NCBI RefSeq assembly: GCF_000938305.1 | Contig: NZ_JYMT01000011.1 | Location: 52,654-116,653 of the forward strand | Length of the DNA: 64,000 nt | Source of the DNA: Bradyrhizobium sp. LTSP885 | GTDB lineage: Bacteria > Pseudomonadota > Alphaproteobacteria > Rhizobiales > Xanthobacteraceae | Reading direction: 5' to 3' | Shown: positions 44,727 through 53,441 of the stretch, one piece after another | How the letters are laid out: each line of letters starts with the position of its first letter | How positions within the stretch are numbered: the first letter of the stretch is position 1 | Translations under genes and position numbers: made by a program | The notes under the pieces: model-generated | The model's database searches: none | What the model was told of the DNA's origin: nothing | What the model saw: the letters and a program-made list of their open reading frames with translations, nothing else

Positions 44727-45893
44727 CTACCGCGCCGGCGCGCGCATGGACGCCGGCTGGCCCGGCAGCTTCAGCCTGGGTCCTACCTCGGTCAGCTTGC
44801 CGTTGGCGAGGTGAAACACCTGCAGGTCCTTGTCGAAATAGTTGCCGACATAGAGGTAGTCGCCGTTCGGGCTGTAAGCGATGCCTTCCGGCAGGCCGCC
44901 GAGCGGCGCACGCGCAGTCACCGTCAGCTTACCGCCGGTGCCGATCGACATCAGGACGAGTTCGCCGGTTTTGGTCTTGAACCAGTCGCTGTCCTTGGCC
45001 GAGGTGCCGAGCAGCAGTGGGGCGGCTGCGGTCTTCCCGTTGGGCGCGATGGCGAAGCCTTCCGGTCCCGTACCGGGGGTCATCACATCGACCACGTGGG
45101 GATGTGGGCCGGTGGCTTCGATGATCACCTCGGCATCGGCGTTGTTCTTTTGTGCACCGGTATTCGAGGCGATGACGTATTTGCCGTCTGGTGTGATGTC
45201 GATGTTGTAGGGAGTGAACGCCGATGAAATGTCCATCGACTTGTCGTAGGTCACGTTCTGTCCATCGATCGCCAACACGCCGATTTTGTTCGCGAGGTTC
45301 AGGCAGACAAAGGCGCGCTTGCCGTCGGGTGCGATGACGACGGCGGCCGCCTGCTGCTCCACCGGTACCTCGCCCACGGCCTTGACCGTCGAGCCCTGGA
45401 TCGAGACAACAGAGACACTCTTGCCGTCCCGGTTGGCGATCAACGCGAGGTCGCCCTTTCTGGAGATCGACAGACCAGATGGCTGCCGTCCCACGGTCAC
45501 CGTGTCGATCAACTTCGGCGGGTTGGCCGTGAGATCGATCACGTACAGTTTGTTATCGGGGACCGATTTCCAGGAGTTGCCCTCCTGGACGTGGACTACG
45601 GAATTGGCGACCAGGCCCAGTCTGCCGTCCGGTGTGATCTGCAGGTTGGTGGGCGGGCCCAGCAGGGAGTTCGTCAGCGGCAGGTTGGCGCGGATCTTGG
45701 GTTTGGCCGGGTTGGAAATGTCCACGACCAGCACGGCGTCGTTACCGGGAGCGCCGTTGATCTGGCCTTCGGGACCGTAGGTGACCTTGTTGTCAAGGCC
45801 GATCAGGATGTCGTTGGTTCCGGCTTGCGCCAGGCCGCTGCCGATGAGGCCGGCCAAGCCGATGGCACAAAGAGCAGGGCGTAAAGTCATCAT
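44727..45893 (-). CDS. Exported YncE-like beta-propeller protein
   Basis: A 388-residue periplasmic protein. ATG 45893 is preceded by GGGAGAA about 5 bases upstream; the frame runs 16 codons further but without a signal peptide. Signal peptide MMTLRPALCAIGLAGLIGSGLAQA. The mature part consists of 40-50-residue beta-propeller blades with NLTAN/PKLIDTV, GRQPSGLSISRKGDLALIANRDGKSVSV, APDGKRAFVCLNLANKIGVL, and ITPDGKYVIASNTGAQ. YncE-type proteins of this fold have been linked to DNA or metal binding in the periplasm; role here unknown. It is divergent from the phosphoesterase gene. Confidence 0.85.
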   Translation of the reverse strand: MMTLRPALCAIGLAGLIGSGLAQAGTNDILIGLDNKVTYGPEGQINGAPGNDAVLVVDISNPAKPKIRANLPLTNSLLGPPTNLQITPDGRLGLVANSVVHVQEGNSWKSVPDNKLYVIDLTANPPKLIDTVTVGRQPSGLSISRKGDLALIANRDGKSVSVVSIQGSTVKAVGEVPVEQQAAAVVIAPDGKRAFVCLNLANKIGVLAIDGQNVTYDKSMDISSAFTPYNIDITPDGKYVIASNTGAQKNNADAEVIIEATGPHPHVVDVMTPGTGPEGFAIAPNGKTAAAPLLLGTSAKDSDWFKTKTGELVLMSIGTGGKLTVTARAPLGGLPEGIAYSPNGDYLYVGNYFDKDLQVFHLANGKLTEVGPRLKLPGQPASMRAPAR

Positions 45894-46295
45894 GCGTTTT
45901 CTCCCGGTCCGGCCCATTCTGAGATGAGCTTGTTCCGTCACCGTACTTCGCGGCCTTTGGGGCTGGCAAGAACGATGCTGGCATCGATCCTAATTTGGCC
46001 GCACGCCTAGGAAGCGGACGGCGGACGCCGGCGGTGAATAACGGGCTCCGCTTTCGGCGGCGCGCATGAGCTTTTTTCCGCGTCTTCTCTCGTGGACTCG
46101 GAGCGCCGCGCCGTCAAGCTTATGCGAATTGACCTCCGTATGCAGTCGCGCGTGTTGCAACCGTCGCGAGAAATACGCGCGTCATTTTTTCACAGATATT
46201 CATCGACTGCATAAAACCGACACAGACCTGTTACGGGACGTGGCTAACGTGTCGCACGCTAACGTCATAAATTTGCAATAGCTGGGGGCACTACG
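45894..46295. promoter_or_regulatory. Intergenic region with GCTAACGT direct repeat
   Basis: 402 bases between the divergent beta-propeller and phosphoesterase genes, with no gene seen. Close to the phosphoesterase start (46243-46250 and 46258-46265) lies GCTAACGT twice, with a 15-base period. It could be a regulator binding site; it does not match a Pho box well. Confidence 0.35.
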
Positions 46296-47975
46296 GTGAA
46301 AGCCAAACTTCTTTCGACGGTCGGACTCTGTGTGATTGCTGCTGCGCTCGTGGGCAGCGCTACCGCTCAGGACGAATGGGAGCGGGATCATCGTCATCCG
46401 CACGAGATCGACACCGATACGCCGATCAAACATCTCGTGGTGATCTTCAACGAGAACCGCTCGTTCGATCATTATTTTGCGACGTATCCGAACGCAGCCA
46501 ACCCGACGGGCTCGATTCCCTTCACCGCGAAGCCGCATACGCCGAAGGTGAACAACCTCGCCAATGCGAACCTCTTGACCAATAATCCCAACCTCAACCC
46601 GGCTAACGGCACCGGCGCGGCCAATCCGTTCCGTCTCGACCGCACCCAGGCCAACACGAAATCGCAGAACCACGCCTACACACCCGAGCAGCAGGCCTAT
46701 GACAACGGCAAGGCCGACCTGTTTCCGGAATTCACCGGGCGTGGCACGGCCGGCGGCGTCGGCGCCTTCGGCACCAACGCGCAGGTGCTGGGCTATTTCG
46801 ACGGCAACACCGTCACCGCGTTCTGGAACTACGCCCAGAACTTCGCCATGAACGACAACACCTACACCGGCACCTACGGTCCGTCGACACAAGGCGCGCT
46901 CGAGGTGATCTCCGGCCAGACCAACGGCGCGCAGAACATCATCGGCAGCTCCTCGTCGATCGCTGACGGCCAGGGCGGGTTGACGTTGATCGGCGATACC
47001 GATCCCGCCTACGACCAGTGTTCGAGCGCGACCAGCACCGTGCTGATGACCAGCAAGAATATCGGCGACCTGCTCAACGCCGAACATATCAGCTGGGGCG
47101 GCTTCATGGGCGGCTTCGACCTGACGCTCAAGAACGCCAACGGGACGACCGGCTGCACCCGCAGCACGTTCTCGAGCAATGTCAGCGGCACCATCGTGGA
47201 CTATATCCCGCACCACGCCTGGTTCCAGTACTACAAGTCGACGGGCAACCCGACCCATGCGCGGCCGAGTTCGGTCGATGCGATCGGCCACACCTATGTC
47301 GAGGGCAGCAAGACCGTCGATCCGGCCAATCACAACTACGACCTCGAAGATTTCTACGCCGCGGTCAAAGCCGGCAATTTCCCGGCGGTCTCCTACATCA
47401 AGATGCCCGCCTATCAGGACGGCCATCCCGGCAATTCCGATCCGCTCGACGAGCAGGCCGGAAATGTCGAGCTGATCAACTTCCTGCAGAAGCAGCCGGA
47501 ATGGCATGACACCGCCGTCATCGTCACCTACGACGATTCCGACGGCTGGTACGACCACGCCTATGCCGTGCCGACCAGCGCCTCCTACGATCCGACCGCC
47601 GATCAGGTCAACGGTCCCGGCAAGTGCGGCCTCGGTGCCGCCAAGCAGCCGCAGTCGAAGGGTCTGAGCGGCAAGCCCGTGAACGGCCGCTGCGGTCCGG
47701 GTACGCGCATTCCCTTCATCGTGATTTCGCCCTACGCCAAGCGGAATTTCGTCAGCCACGACCGCCTGACGCAGGCGTCCGTGGTGCGCTTCATCGAGGA
47801 CAACTGGCTGCACGGCCAGCGCCTGGGTGGCGGCTCGTTCGACGAGAGCGCCGAATCGATCATGGACCTGTTTGACTTCGATCGCGATCGCTTCCGCGAC
47901 GATCGTCAGAGCCAGCTGTTCCTCGATCCGACGTCCGGCACCGTGATCGTCAGCCCGCCTGATCATCACCGCTAA
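46296..47975 (+). CDS. Exported phospholipase C/acid phosphatase-type enzyme
   Basis: A 559-residue periplasmic enzyme starting at GTG 46296 with signal peptide KLLSTVGLCVIAAALVGSATA. It belongs to the phosphoesterase (phospholipase C/AcpA) family: IKHLVVIFNENRSFDHYFATYP near the start, GTYGPSTQGALEVISGQTNG, NFPAVSYIKMPAYQDGHPG, and TYDDSDGWYDHAY near the end. Members cleave phospholipid head groups or phosphomonoesters. It is followed 15 bases later by the di-haem peroxidase gene, so the pair is probably one operon. Confidence 0.88.
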   Translation: MKAKLLSTVGLCVIAAALVGSATAQDEWERDHRHPHEIDTDTPIKHLVVIFNENRSFDHYFATYPNAANPTGSIPFTAKPHTPKVNNLANANLLTNNPNLNPANGTGAANPFRLDRTQANTKSQNHAYTPEQQAYDNGKADLFPEFTGRGTAGGVGAFGTNAQVLGYFDGNTVTAFWNYAQNFAMNDNTYTGTYGPSTQGALEVISGQTNGAQNIIGSSSSIADGQGGLTLIGDTDPAYDQCSSATSTVLMTSKNIGDLLNAEHISWGGFMGGFDLTLKNANGTTGCTRSTFSSNVSGTIVDYIPHHAWFQYYKSTGNPTHARPSSVDAIGHTYVEGSKTVDPANHNYDLEDFYAAVKAGNFPAVSYIKMPAYQDGHPGNSDPLDEQAGNVELINFLQKQPEWHDTAVIVTYDDSDGWYDHAYAVPTSASYDPTADQVNGPGKCGLGAAKQPQSKGLSGKPVNGRCGPGTRIPFIVISPYAKRNFVSHDRLTQASVVRFIEDNWLHGQRLGGGSFDESAESIMDLFDFDRDRFRDDRQSQLFLDPTSGTVIVSPPDHHR

Positions 47976-47989
47976 TCGTCGGACGTGAC

Positions 47990-49339
47990 ATGAACGGCCG
48001 CACTTTGTGGCTCCTCGGCGCCGGCCTGCTCTGCATGGCCGGCGCTGTCGCAGCGGTGGAGACGTCCGGACTTCCGGACGCAAAGGCGGTTATGGGCACA
48101 AACCCGAATCCGATCCATCTGATGCGTCCATCCGTTGCGCCGCTGTCTTCGATGGCGCAACTCGGCAAGCAGATCTTCTACGACGCGTCGCTCTCGTCGT
48201 CAGGCCAGCTGTCCTGCGCGTCCTGCCATAGCCCGGATCACGCCTATGGCCCGCCGAATGACGGGCCGGTCATGCTCGGCGGCGCCACGCTCAAGCGGCA
48301 GGGCGCGCGCGCCGTTCCCTCGCTGACCTATCTCGAGCGCCAGCCGAATTTCAGCATCGGGCCCGAGAAGGATGAAGACGACAATGTCGTCGACCTCGCG
48401 CAGATGGCGGCGCTCGGCCAGCAGAGCGCGCGCGCGAAGAAGGTCGCGACCGCGACTGCAGCTGCTGCGGCGAACATCGTGCCGCAAGGCGGCCTGTTCT
48501 GGGATGGCCGCGCCGACACGCTGCAGGATCAGGCGCTTTTCCCGCTGCTCGATCCCAACGAGATGGATGGCGGCAGTCTCGAGGTGGTGGCGGACAAGCT
48601 GCGCCGCGCGCCCTACGCCGGGCGCTTCGCCGAGCTGTTCGGCGCCGGTATATTCGACAACGGGCGGTTGCTGATCGCGGAGGCGATGTTCGCGGTAGCG
48701 CGCTATCAGGTCGAAGAGGTGAGCTTCCATCCCTATACCAGCAAGTACGACTACTGGCTGGAGGGCAGGGCGCGGCTCAGCGAGAGCGAGCTGCGCGGCC
48801 TGCAATTGTTCGGCGACCCTGACAAGGCGAATTGCGCCGGCTGTCATACGTCGGCGCCGACGCGCGACAGCCTGCCGCCGCTGTTCACCGACCATCAGTA
48901 CGAGGCGCTCGGCGCGCCGCGCAATGCCGCGCTCGCTGAAAACGGCGACCCCGATCGTTTCGATCTCGGGGTTTGCGGCCCGCAGCGCACCGACGTCGCC
49001 GAGCAGACGCAATATTGCGGCATGTTCCTGACGCCGACCTTGCGCAACACCGCGACCCGCCGCTCCTTCTTCCACAACGGCACCTTCCGCAGCCTCGAGC
49101 AGGTGCTCGACTTCTACAATTTCCGCGACACCAATCCGGAGAAGGTTTTTCCGCGCGCAGCAGACGGGAGGTTACGGAAGTACGATGATCTGCCGGAAAA
49201 GTATCACGCCAATGTCGACGTCAGCGATCCGCCGTTCGACCGCCATGCCGGCGATGCGCCGGCGATGACGGCGCAGGATGAAGCCGACATCATCGCCTTC
49301 CTGAAGACGCTGACCGACGGATATCAGCCGGAACCTTGA
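47990..49339 (+). CDS. Di-haem cytochrome c peroxidase family protein
   Basis: A 449-residue exported protein with signal sequence WLLGAGLLCMAGAVAA. Two haem c sites: CASCH at 76-80 and CAGCH at 282-286. The MauG/CcpA-type fold is seen in FYDASLSSSGQLSCASCHSPDHAYGP, GLFWDGRADTLQDQALFPL, and TPTLRNTATRRSFFHNGTF. Such proteins reduce hydrogen peroxide with electrons from cytochrome c or oxidise proteins. It follows the phosphoesterase gene by 15 bases, hinting at a shared role in the periplasm that I cannot name. Confidence 0.9.
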   Translation: MNGRTLWLLGAGLLCMAGAVAAVETSGLPDAKAVMGTNPNPIHLMRPSVAPLSSMAQLGKQIFYDASLSSSGQLSCASCHSPDHAYGPPNDGPVMLGGATLKRQGARAVPSLTYLERQPNFSIGPEKDEDDNVVDLAQMAALGQQSARAKKVATATAAAAANIVPQGGLFWDGRADTLQDQALFPLLDPNEMDGGSLEVVADKLRRAPYAGRFAELFGAGIFDNGRLLIAEAMFAVARYQVEEVSFHPYTSKYDYWLEGRARLSESELRGLQLFGDPDKANCAGCHTSAPTRDSLPPLFTDHQYEALGAPRNAALAENGDPDRFDLGVCGPQRTDVAEQTQYCGMFLTPTLRNTATRRSFFHNGTFRSLEQVLDFYNFRDTNPEKVFPRAADGRLRKYDDLPEKYHANVDVSDPPFDRHAGDAPAMTAQDEADIIAFLKTLTDGYQPEP

Positions 49340-49392
49340 GCCGGCACATTCGCGCCATCCGCTGGCACGAGGCTATCTGCTAACGGACGACG

Positions 49393-50163
49393 TCACCACG
49401 GCAGCGTTCCGCGTATTGCGTGGGTGAACGTTCCTGTCGGACCATCCGGGCCGAGCAGGGCAACGCGCACCGCCTCGCGGGCGCCTTCCTCGACGGTCTC
49501 AGTACCCGCATATCCGTTGAGATTTGTCCTGGTGAAGCCAGGAGAGACTGCGTTGACCTTGATCCCCTCTGGCTCCAGCTCGATCGCCATCGCGACCGTC
49601 AAGGCGTTGAGAGCCGTTTTGGACGCAGGGTAGACCGGGCCGAAGACTGCGCGGTGGGAAAAGGCCGGGTCCGAATTCGCCGTCAACGACCCAGCGCCGC
49701 TCGACACGTTGACGATGCGGGCGCCTGGCGTTCCGCGCAGCAGCGGCAGCATCGCCTGATAGACGGCGAGGACGCCGAATACGTTGGTCTCCCACACCGC
49801 GCGCATTTCATCGAGAGAGACGTTGCTCGGGCGGGTCGTCTTTGCGTAATCCTCAACGGACTGGCCGGGCAGTTTCCTCGTATTCGAGATCGCCGCGTTC
49901 TGGATCAGCACGTCGAGGCGGCCGAACTCGTGGCGAACGCGCTTCGCCGCAGCGATGATCGAGGCCTGATCCGTGACGTCGAGTTGGAGCGCATGGGCGT
50001 CCGGTCCAACCTCCTTTCCAATTTCCCTGGCCGCCGCCACCCCGCGCTCGAAATTGCGCGAGCCGACCAGCACAATGAGGCCGTGCGCGACGAGATCCTT
50101 TGCGATCTGGAGGCCGATTCCTTGATTGGCCCCGGTGACCAGGGCGACGCATCTATTTTGCAT
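49393..50163 (-). CDS. Short-chain dehydrogenase/reductase
   Basis: A 256-residue NAD(P)-dependent oxidoreductase. It shows the nucleotide motif TGANQGIGL near residue 10, NAAI, and the catalytic YPASKTAL (Tyr and Lys). The classical SDR fold is complete. It resembles carbonyl-reductase-type SDRs. It lies 42 bases downstream of a second SDR on the same strand. The two are probably controlled by the divergent AraC-type gene. Substrate unknown. Confidence 0.9.
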   Translation of the reverse strand: MQNRCVALVTGANQGIGLQIAKDLVAHGLIVLVGSRNFERGVAAAREIGKEVGPDAHALQLDVTDQASIIAAAKRVRHEFGRLDVLIQNAAISNTRKLPGQSVEDYAKTTRPSNVSLDEMRAVWETNVFGVLAVYQAMLPLLRGTPGARIVNVSSGAGSLTANSDPAFSHRAVFGPVYPASKTALNALTVAMAIELEPEGIKVNAVSPGFTRTNLNGYAGTETVEEGAREAVRVALLGPDGPTGTFTHAIRGTLPW

Positions 50164-50205
50164 ATGAGGCTCCGTTCGAGAATTGAGAAACAGACTGGCT
50201 GGGGC

Positions 50206-50949
50206 TCAGCTCGACGCGGCCCAGATCACGGCGTCGGCGCCGGCGGGGATACGCATGGGGCTCGACGGATCGTTCACCGCGCGCCACACCGCTTCGGCCA
50301 CGTCCTGCGCGTGCGTGATCGGTCCCGGCTCGCCAAAGCGCGCGAAGACGCTCTTGACGAGGTCGGCATAGGCCTCATGGTCGAGACCGTGCATGCGGGC
50401 GCGCGCGTTATCGCCGAAACGGGTCTCGGGCGAGCGTCCCGGCAGCACGAGGCAGGCGCGCACGCCGAACTGCGCAAGCTCCAGCGCCATCGACTCGGTG
50501 AATGCGTTCACCGCTGCCTTGCTTGCAGTGTACGACGCGATCAAGGGGATCGACTTCAAGGTCACGCTCGATGTGACATTGACGACGACACCGGCCCTGC
50601 GCTGCCTGAACTGCGGCAGCACCGCCTGCGTCAGGGCCATGGTGCCGAAGGTGTTGGTCTCGAACAGTTCGCGCACCGTCGCCATCGGGGTGGTCTCGAA
50701 GGGCGAGGCTGCGCCGAAGCCGGCGTTGTTGACGAGCGCGTCGATCGGCCGCGCGGCCTCGACGGCTTGGCGGATGCTCTCGGGATCAGTGACGTCGAGG
50801 GCGAGCACGCGCAGATGCTCGGAACGGGGCAGGGCGTCCTCGCGCGGACTGCGCATCGTGGCGACGACCTTCCAGTCGCGATCGAGGAAGTATTTGGCGG
50901 TTTCAAGTCCGAAGCCGGACGAGCATCCGGTGATCAGGATATTTTTCAT
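50206..50949 (-). CDS. Short-chain dehydrogenase/reductase
   Basis: A 247-residue classical SDR with TGCSSGFG (cofactor loop), LDVTD, NNAGFG, and the catalytic YTASKAAVN. It is divergent from the AraC/cupin regulator, with a 98-base intergenic region, and precedes another SDR gene. SDR genes next to an AraC gene of this kind often handle aldehydes or ketones; that is inference. Cytoplasmic. Confidence 0.9.
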   Translation of the reverse strand: MKNILITGCSSGFGLETAKYFLDRDWKVVATMRSPREDALPRSEHLRVLALDVTDPESIRQAVEAARPIDALVNNAGFGAASPFETTPMATVRELFETNTFGTMALTQAVLPQFRQRRAGVVVNVTSSVTLKSIPLIASYTASKAAVNAFTESMALELAQFGVRACLVLPGRSPETRFGDNARARMHGLDHEAYADLVKSVFARFGEPGPITHAQDVAEAVWRAVNDPSSPMRIPAGADAVIWAASS

Positions 50950-51047
50950 GGAGGACTCTTGGGTGGTTGACCGTATCGAGGAGATAGGCCACCGCAGCCG
51001 GACGCTCTATATTCGAAAGTCCATGATGCGTTTGCAGGAGTCCAGAT

Positions 51048-51953
51048 ATGGTCGATCCGCTCGCGGAGGTCGTCACGCTGCTGCAGCCCGGCGCCCGGTT
51101 CTCGAAGGCGATTGTCGGCGCCGGGCCGTGGCAGGTCCGCCGCTCGGACGCCGGGCAGCCCTTCTACTGCGTGGTGCTCGAGGGCGGCTGTCGCCTCGTG
51201 ATCGACGGGCACGAAGCGATCACGCTCTGCTCGGGCGACTTCGTCTTGATCCCTGCGGCTTACGGCGTCGCGATGTCCAGCCTCGCGCCTCCCTCGGAAG
51301 CGGCTCCCGAAAACCTGCCGGTCGCGCTGGCCACCGGCGAGTTCAGGATCGGGGATCAGGACGGCCCGACCGACCTGCGGATGCTGGTGGGCCACTGCAG
51401 CTTCGGCTCCCCCGACGCGGGCTTGCTGCTGTCGCTGCTTCCCCAACTCGTGCATGTGCGCGGCGAGCCGCGGCTTGCGACCCTGGTGCAGTTCGTGAGA
51501 GACGAATTCCGCGAACGGCGTCCGGCGCGCGAGGTCATCCTCGCCCACCTCCTCGAAGTGCTTCTGATCGAAGCGCTGCGTTCGACAGCGGGCACCCCGG
51601 CGTCGCCTGGCCTGGTGCGCGGGCTCGCCGACGAGCGCCTTGCCGTCGCGATACGACGGATGCATGAGAGCCCGGCCAGCGCGTGGACGGTGGCACAGTT
51701 GGCGAAGGACGCCGCGCTCTCCCGTTCAGCGTTCTTCGACCGGTTCAGCCGCGCGGTGGGCGTCGCGCCGATGGAGTATTTGCTCGCCTGGCGCATGGCG
51801 GTGGCCAAGAACATGCTCCGGCAGAATGAAAGCGGCATCGCCGAAATTGCCGAACGCGTCGGCTACGGTTCCGCAAGCGCGTTCAGCGTCGCGTTCACCC
51901 GCCATGTCGGAGTGTCGCCGACGCACTATGCGCGGGAGCAGGCGCCGTCGTGA
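51048..51953 (+). CDS. AraC-family regulator with cupin_6 domain
   Basis: A 301-residue regulator. The N-terminal half (about 10-190) matches the AraC cupin_6 type (QPFYCVVLEGGCRLVIDGHEAITLCSGDFVLIPA). The C-terminal double helix-turn-helix includes WTVAQLAKDAALSRSAFFDRFSRAVGVAPMEYLLAWRMAVAKNMLRQNESGIAEIAERVGYGSASAFSVAFTRHVGVSPTHYA. It is transcribed away from the two SDR genes and probably activates them in response to a small molecule. Confidence 0.9.
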   Translation: MVDPLAEVVTLLQPGARFSKAIVGAGPWQVRRSDAGQPFYCVVLEGGCRLVIDGHEAITLCSGDFVLIPAAYGVAMSSLAPPSEAAPENLPVALATGEFRIGDQDGPTDLRMLVGHCSFGSPDAGLLLSLLPQLVHVRGEPRLATLVQFVRDEFRERRPAREVILAHLLEVLLIEALRSTAGTPASPGLVRGLADERLAVAIRRMHESPASAWTVAQLAKDAALSRSAFFDRFSRAVGVAPMEYLLAWRMAVAKNMLRQNESGIAEIAERVGYGSASAFSVAFTRHVGVSPTHYAREQAPS

Positions 51954-51983
51954 CGCGCGTAGCCTTCGTGCGTGCTTGATCGG

Positions 51984-52313
51984 TCAGATGACTTTGTACG
52001 CCAGATCGTAGAGCGCTCCGGACCCTCGGAACTGCTGCGTCAGTTCTCCGCGGCCCTGTTCGTCGGCTCGGATGATGACCGGCCCGAGGTTCGCGGGCTG
52101 CTGACCTGGATGCTCCGCGATCAGATCAAGTTGCAGTTGCCCTGAGAAGGGTACGAGGTCCTGATCGTCGAAGTCGAATACGTCACCGGCGTTCATTGGA
52201 AACGGGCCTTCAAACTCGATTCCACCGCTGGCAATGACAAGCCTGTCTGTCTCGCCCGGAGTCTGAGTTAGGCGCGCCGTCAGCGTGATCAGCTTGGCAA
52301 GAGGATCGCTCAT
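51984..52313 (-). CDS. Conserved hypothetical protein, 109 aa
   Basis: A 109-residue protein from ATG 52313, with GGGAG 9 bases upstream; the frame extends upstream, but the ribosome site supports this start. It is beta-rich, with no membrane helix or signal peptide (MSDPLAKLITLTARLTQ, GGIEFEGPFPMNAGDVFDFDDQDLVPF). It is transcribed towards the AraC gene (convergent) and is not clearly linked to a neighbour. Function unknown. Confidence 0.65.
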   Translation of the reverse strand: MSDPLAKLITLTARLTQTPGETDRLVIASGGIEFEGPFPMNAGDVFDFDDQDLVPFSGQLQLDLIAEHPGQQPANLGPVIIRADEQGRGELTQQFRGSGALYDLAYKVI

Positions 52314-52560
52314 AATATTCTCCCACGGAAATTCGCTTGCGGGTTGATTCAACAGCAATTCGCCACCGTAACCCGGCCTTTGGCAGAAAAAAGATGTGAA
52401 GCAGTTCACCTCGTCCGGCGAATCTGGCGATCGCCCGGGTGAGCCGCGCTCGCGCGACGAAATTTGCCGGATGCGGTTTGCACGCGAAGGCGGTGGCGAT
52501 CCTCAACTTCCCACGCCGGCGTGAGTTGGCAGCGCAGGCCTGGCGGCCCATAATGGCCGC

Positions 52561-53379
52561 ATGATCTTCATCGAAGGCAATGGTGCCAAAATCCCGGCGA
52601 TCGGGCTCGGCACCTGGGAATTACGCGGCCGAACCTGCGCGCGCATCGTCGAGCAGGCGCTGCGGCTCGGCTATCGTCATATCGACACCGCCCAGATCTA
52701 CGAGAACGAGCGCGAGGTCGGGGAGGGGCTGCGCGCTTCCGGGATCAAGCGCGACGACGTCTTCGTCACGTCAAAGGTCTGGACCAGCCATTTCCTGCCC
52801 AAGGACCTCGAGCGATCGGCCAAGGAGAGCCTGGCGCGGCTGCGCCTGACCGAGGTCGATTTGCTGCTGCTGCACTGGCCCAACCCGCAGGTGCCGCTGG
52901 CCGAGACGCTCGGTGCGCTGGCGCGAGTCAAGCAAGCGGGACTGGCGCGGCATATCGGCGTCTCGAACTTCACGGTGGCGCTGATCGAAGAGGCAGTGGC
53001 GGCCTGTCCGGAGCCGCTCGCCTGCGACCAGGTCGAGTACCATCCCTATCTCGACCAGGCCAAGGTGATGGAGGCCTGCGCGCGCCACGGCCTGGCGCTC
53101 GTCGCCTACAGCCCGATCGCGAAGGGCCGCATCAAGGGCGACCGCGCGCTGGCGCGGATCGGCGACCGCTATCGCAAGACCGCGGCCCAAATCTGCCTGC
53201 GCTGGCTGGTGCAACAAAATGTTTCCGCGATCCCGCGCACCTCGAAGCTCGAGCGGTTGCAGGAGAACATCAATATCTTCGATTTCGAGCTGTCCGAGGC
53301 GGATATGCGGGAGATCTCCGCGATGGGCAGCGCGGATGGCCGGCTGACCGATTTCGGTTTTGCGCCGAAATGGGATTGA
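52561..53379 (+). CDS. Aldo/keto reductase
   Basis: A 272-residue NADPH-dependent reductase of the AKR5-like 2,5-diketogluconate reductase type. Motifs GTWELRG, RHIDTAQIYENEREVGEGL (catalytic Asp, Tyr), VTSKVW (Lys), LLLLHWPNP (His) and the cofactor loop near IPRTSKLERL. The start is ATG 52561. It reduces aldehydes and ketones such as methylglyoxal; no operon partner is visible. Cytoplasmic. Confidence 0.92.
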   Translation: MIFIEGNGAKIPAIGLGTWELRGRTCARIVEQALRLGYRHIDTAQIYENEREVGEGLRASGIKRDDVFVTSKVWTSHFLPKDLERSAKESLARLRLTEVDLLLLHWPNPQVPLAETLGALARVKQAGLARHIGVSNFTVALIEEAVAACPEPLACDQVEYHPYLDQAKVMEACARHGLALVAYSPIAKGRIKGDRALARIGDRYRKTAAQICLRWLVQQNVSAIPRTSKLERLQENINIFDFELSEADMREISAMGSADGRLTDFGFAPKWD

Positions 53380-53441
53380 GGCAGGTCGGCCCCAACCGCT
53401 ATGCTAAAGGGCGGGGAGACATCACGATTTGATCGAGTGGG

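Noticed and set aside
46201..46290. Possible Pho box before the phosphoesterase
   Set aside because: The CTGTTAC-like bases do not repeat with the 11-base spacing of a Pho box.
46200..48083. Minus-strand open frame opposite the phosphoesterase
   Set aside because: Antisense shadow; the plus-strand gene has a signal peptide and clear motifs.
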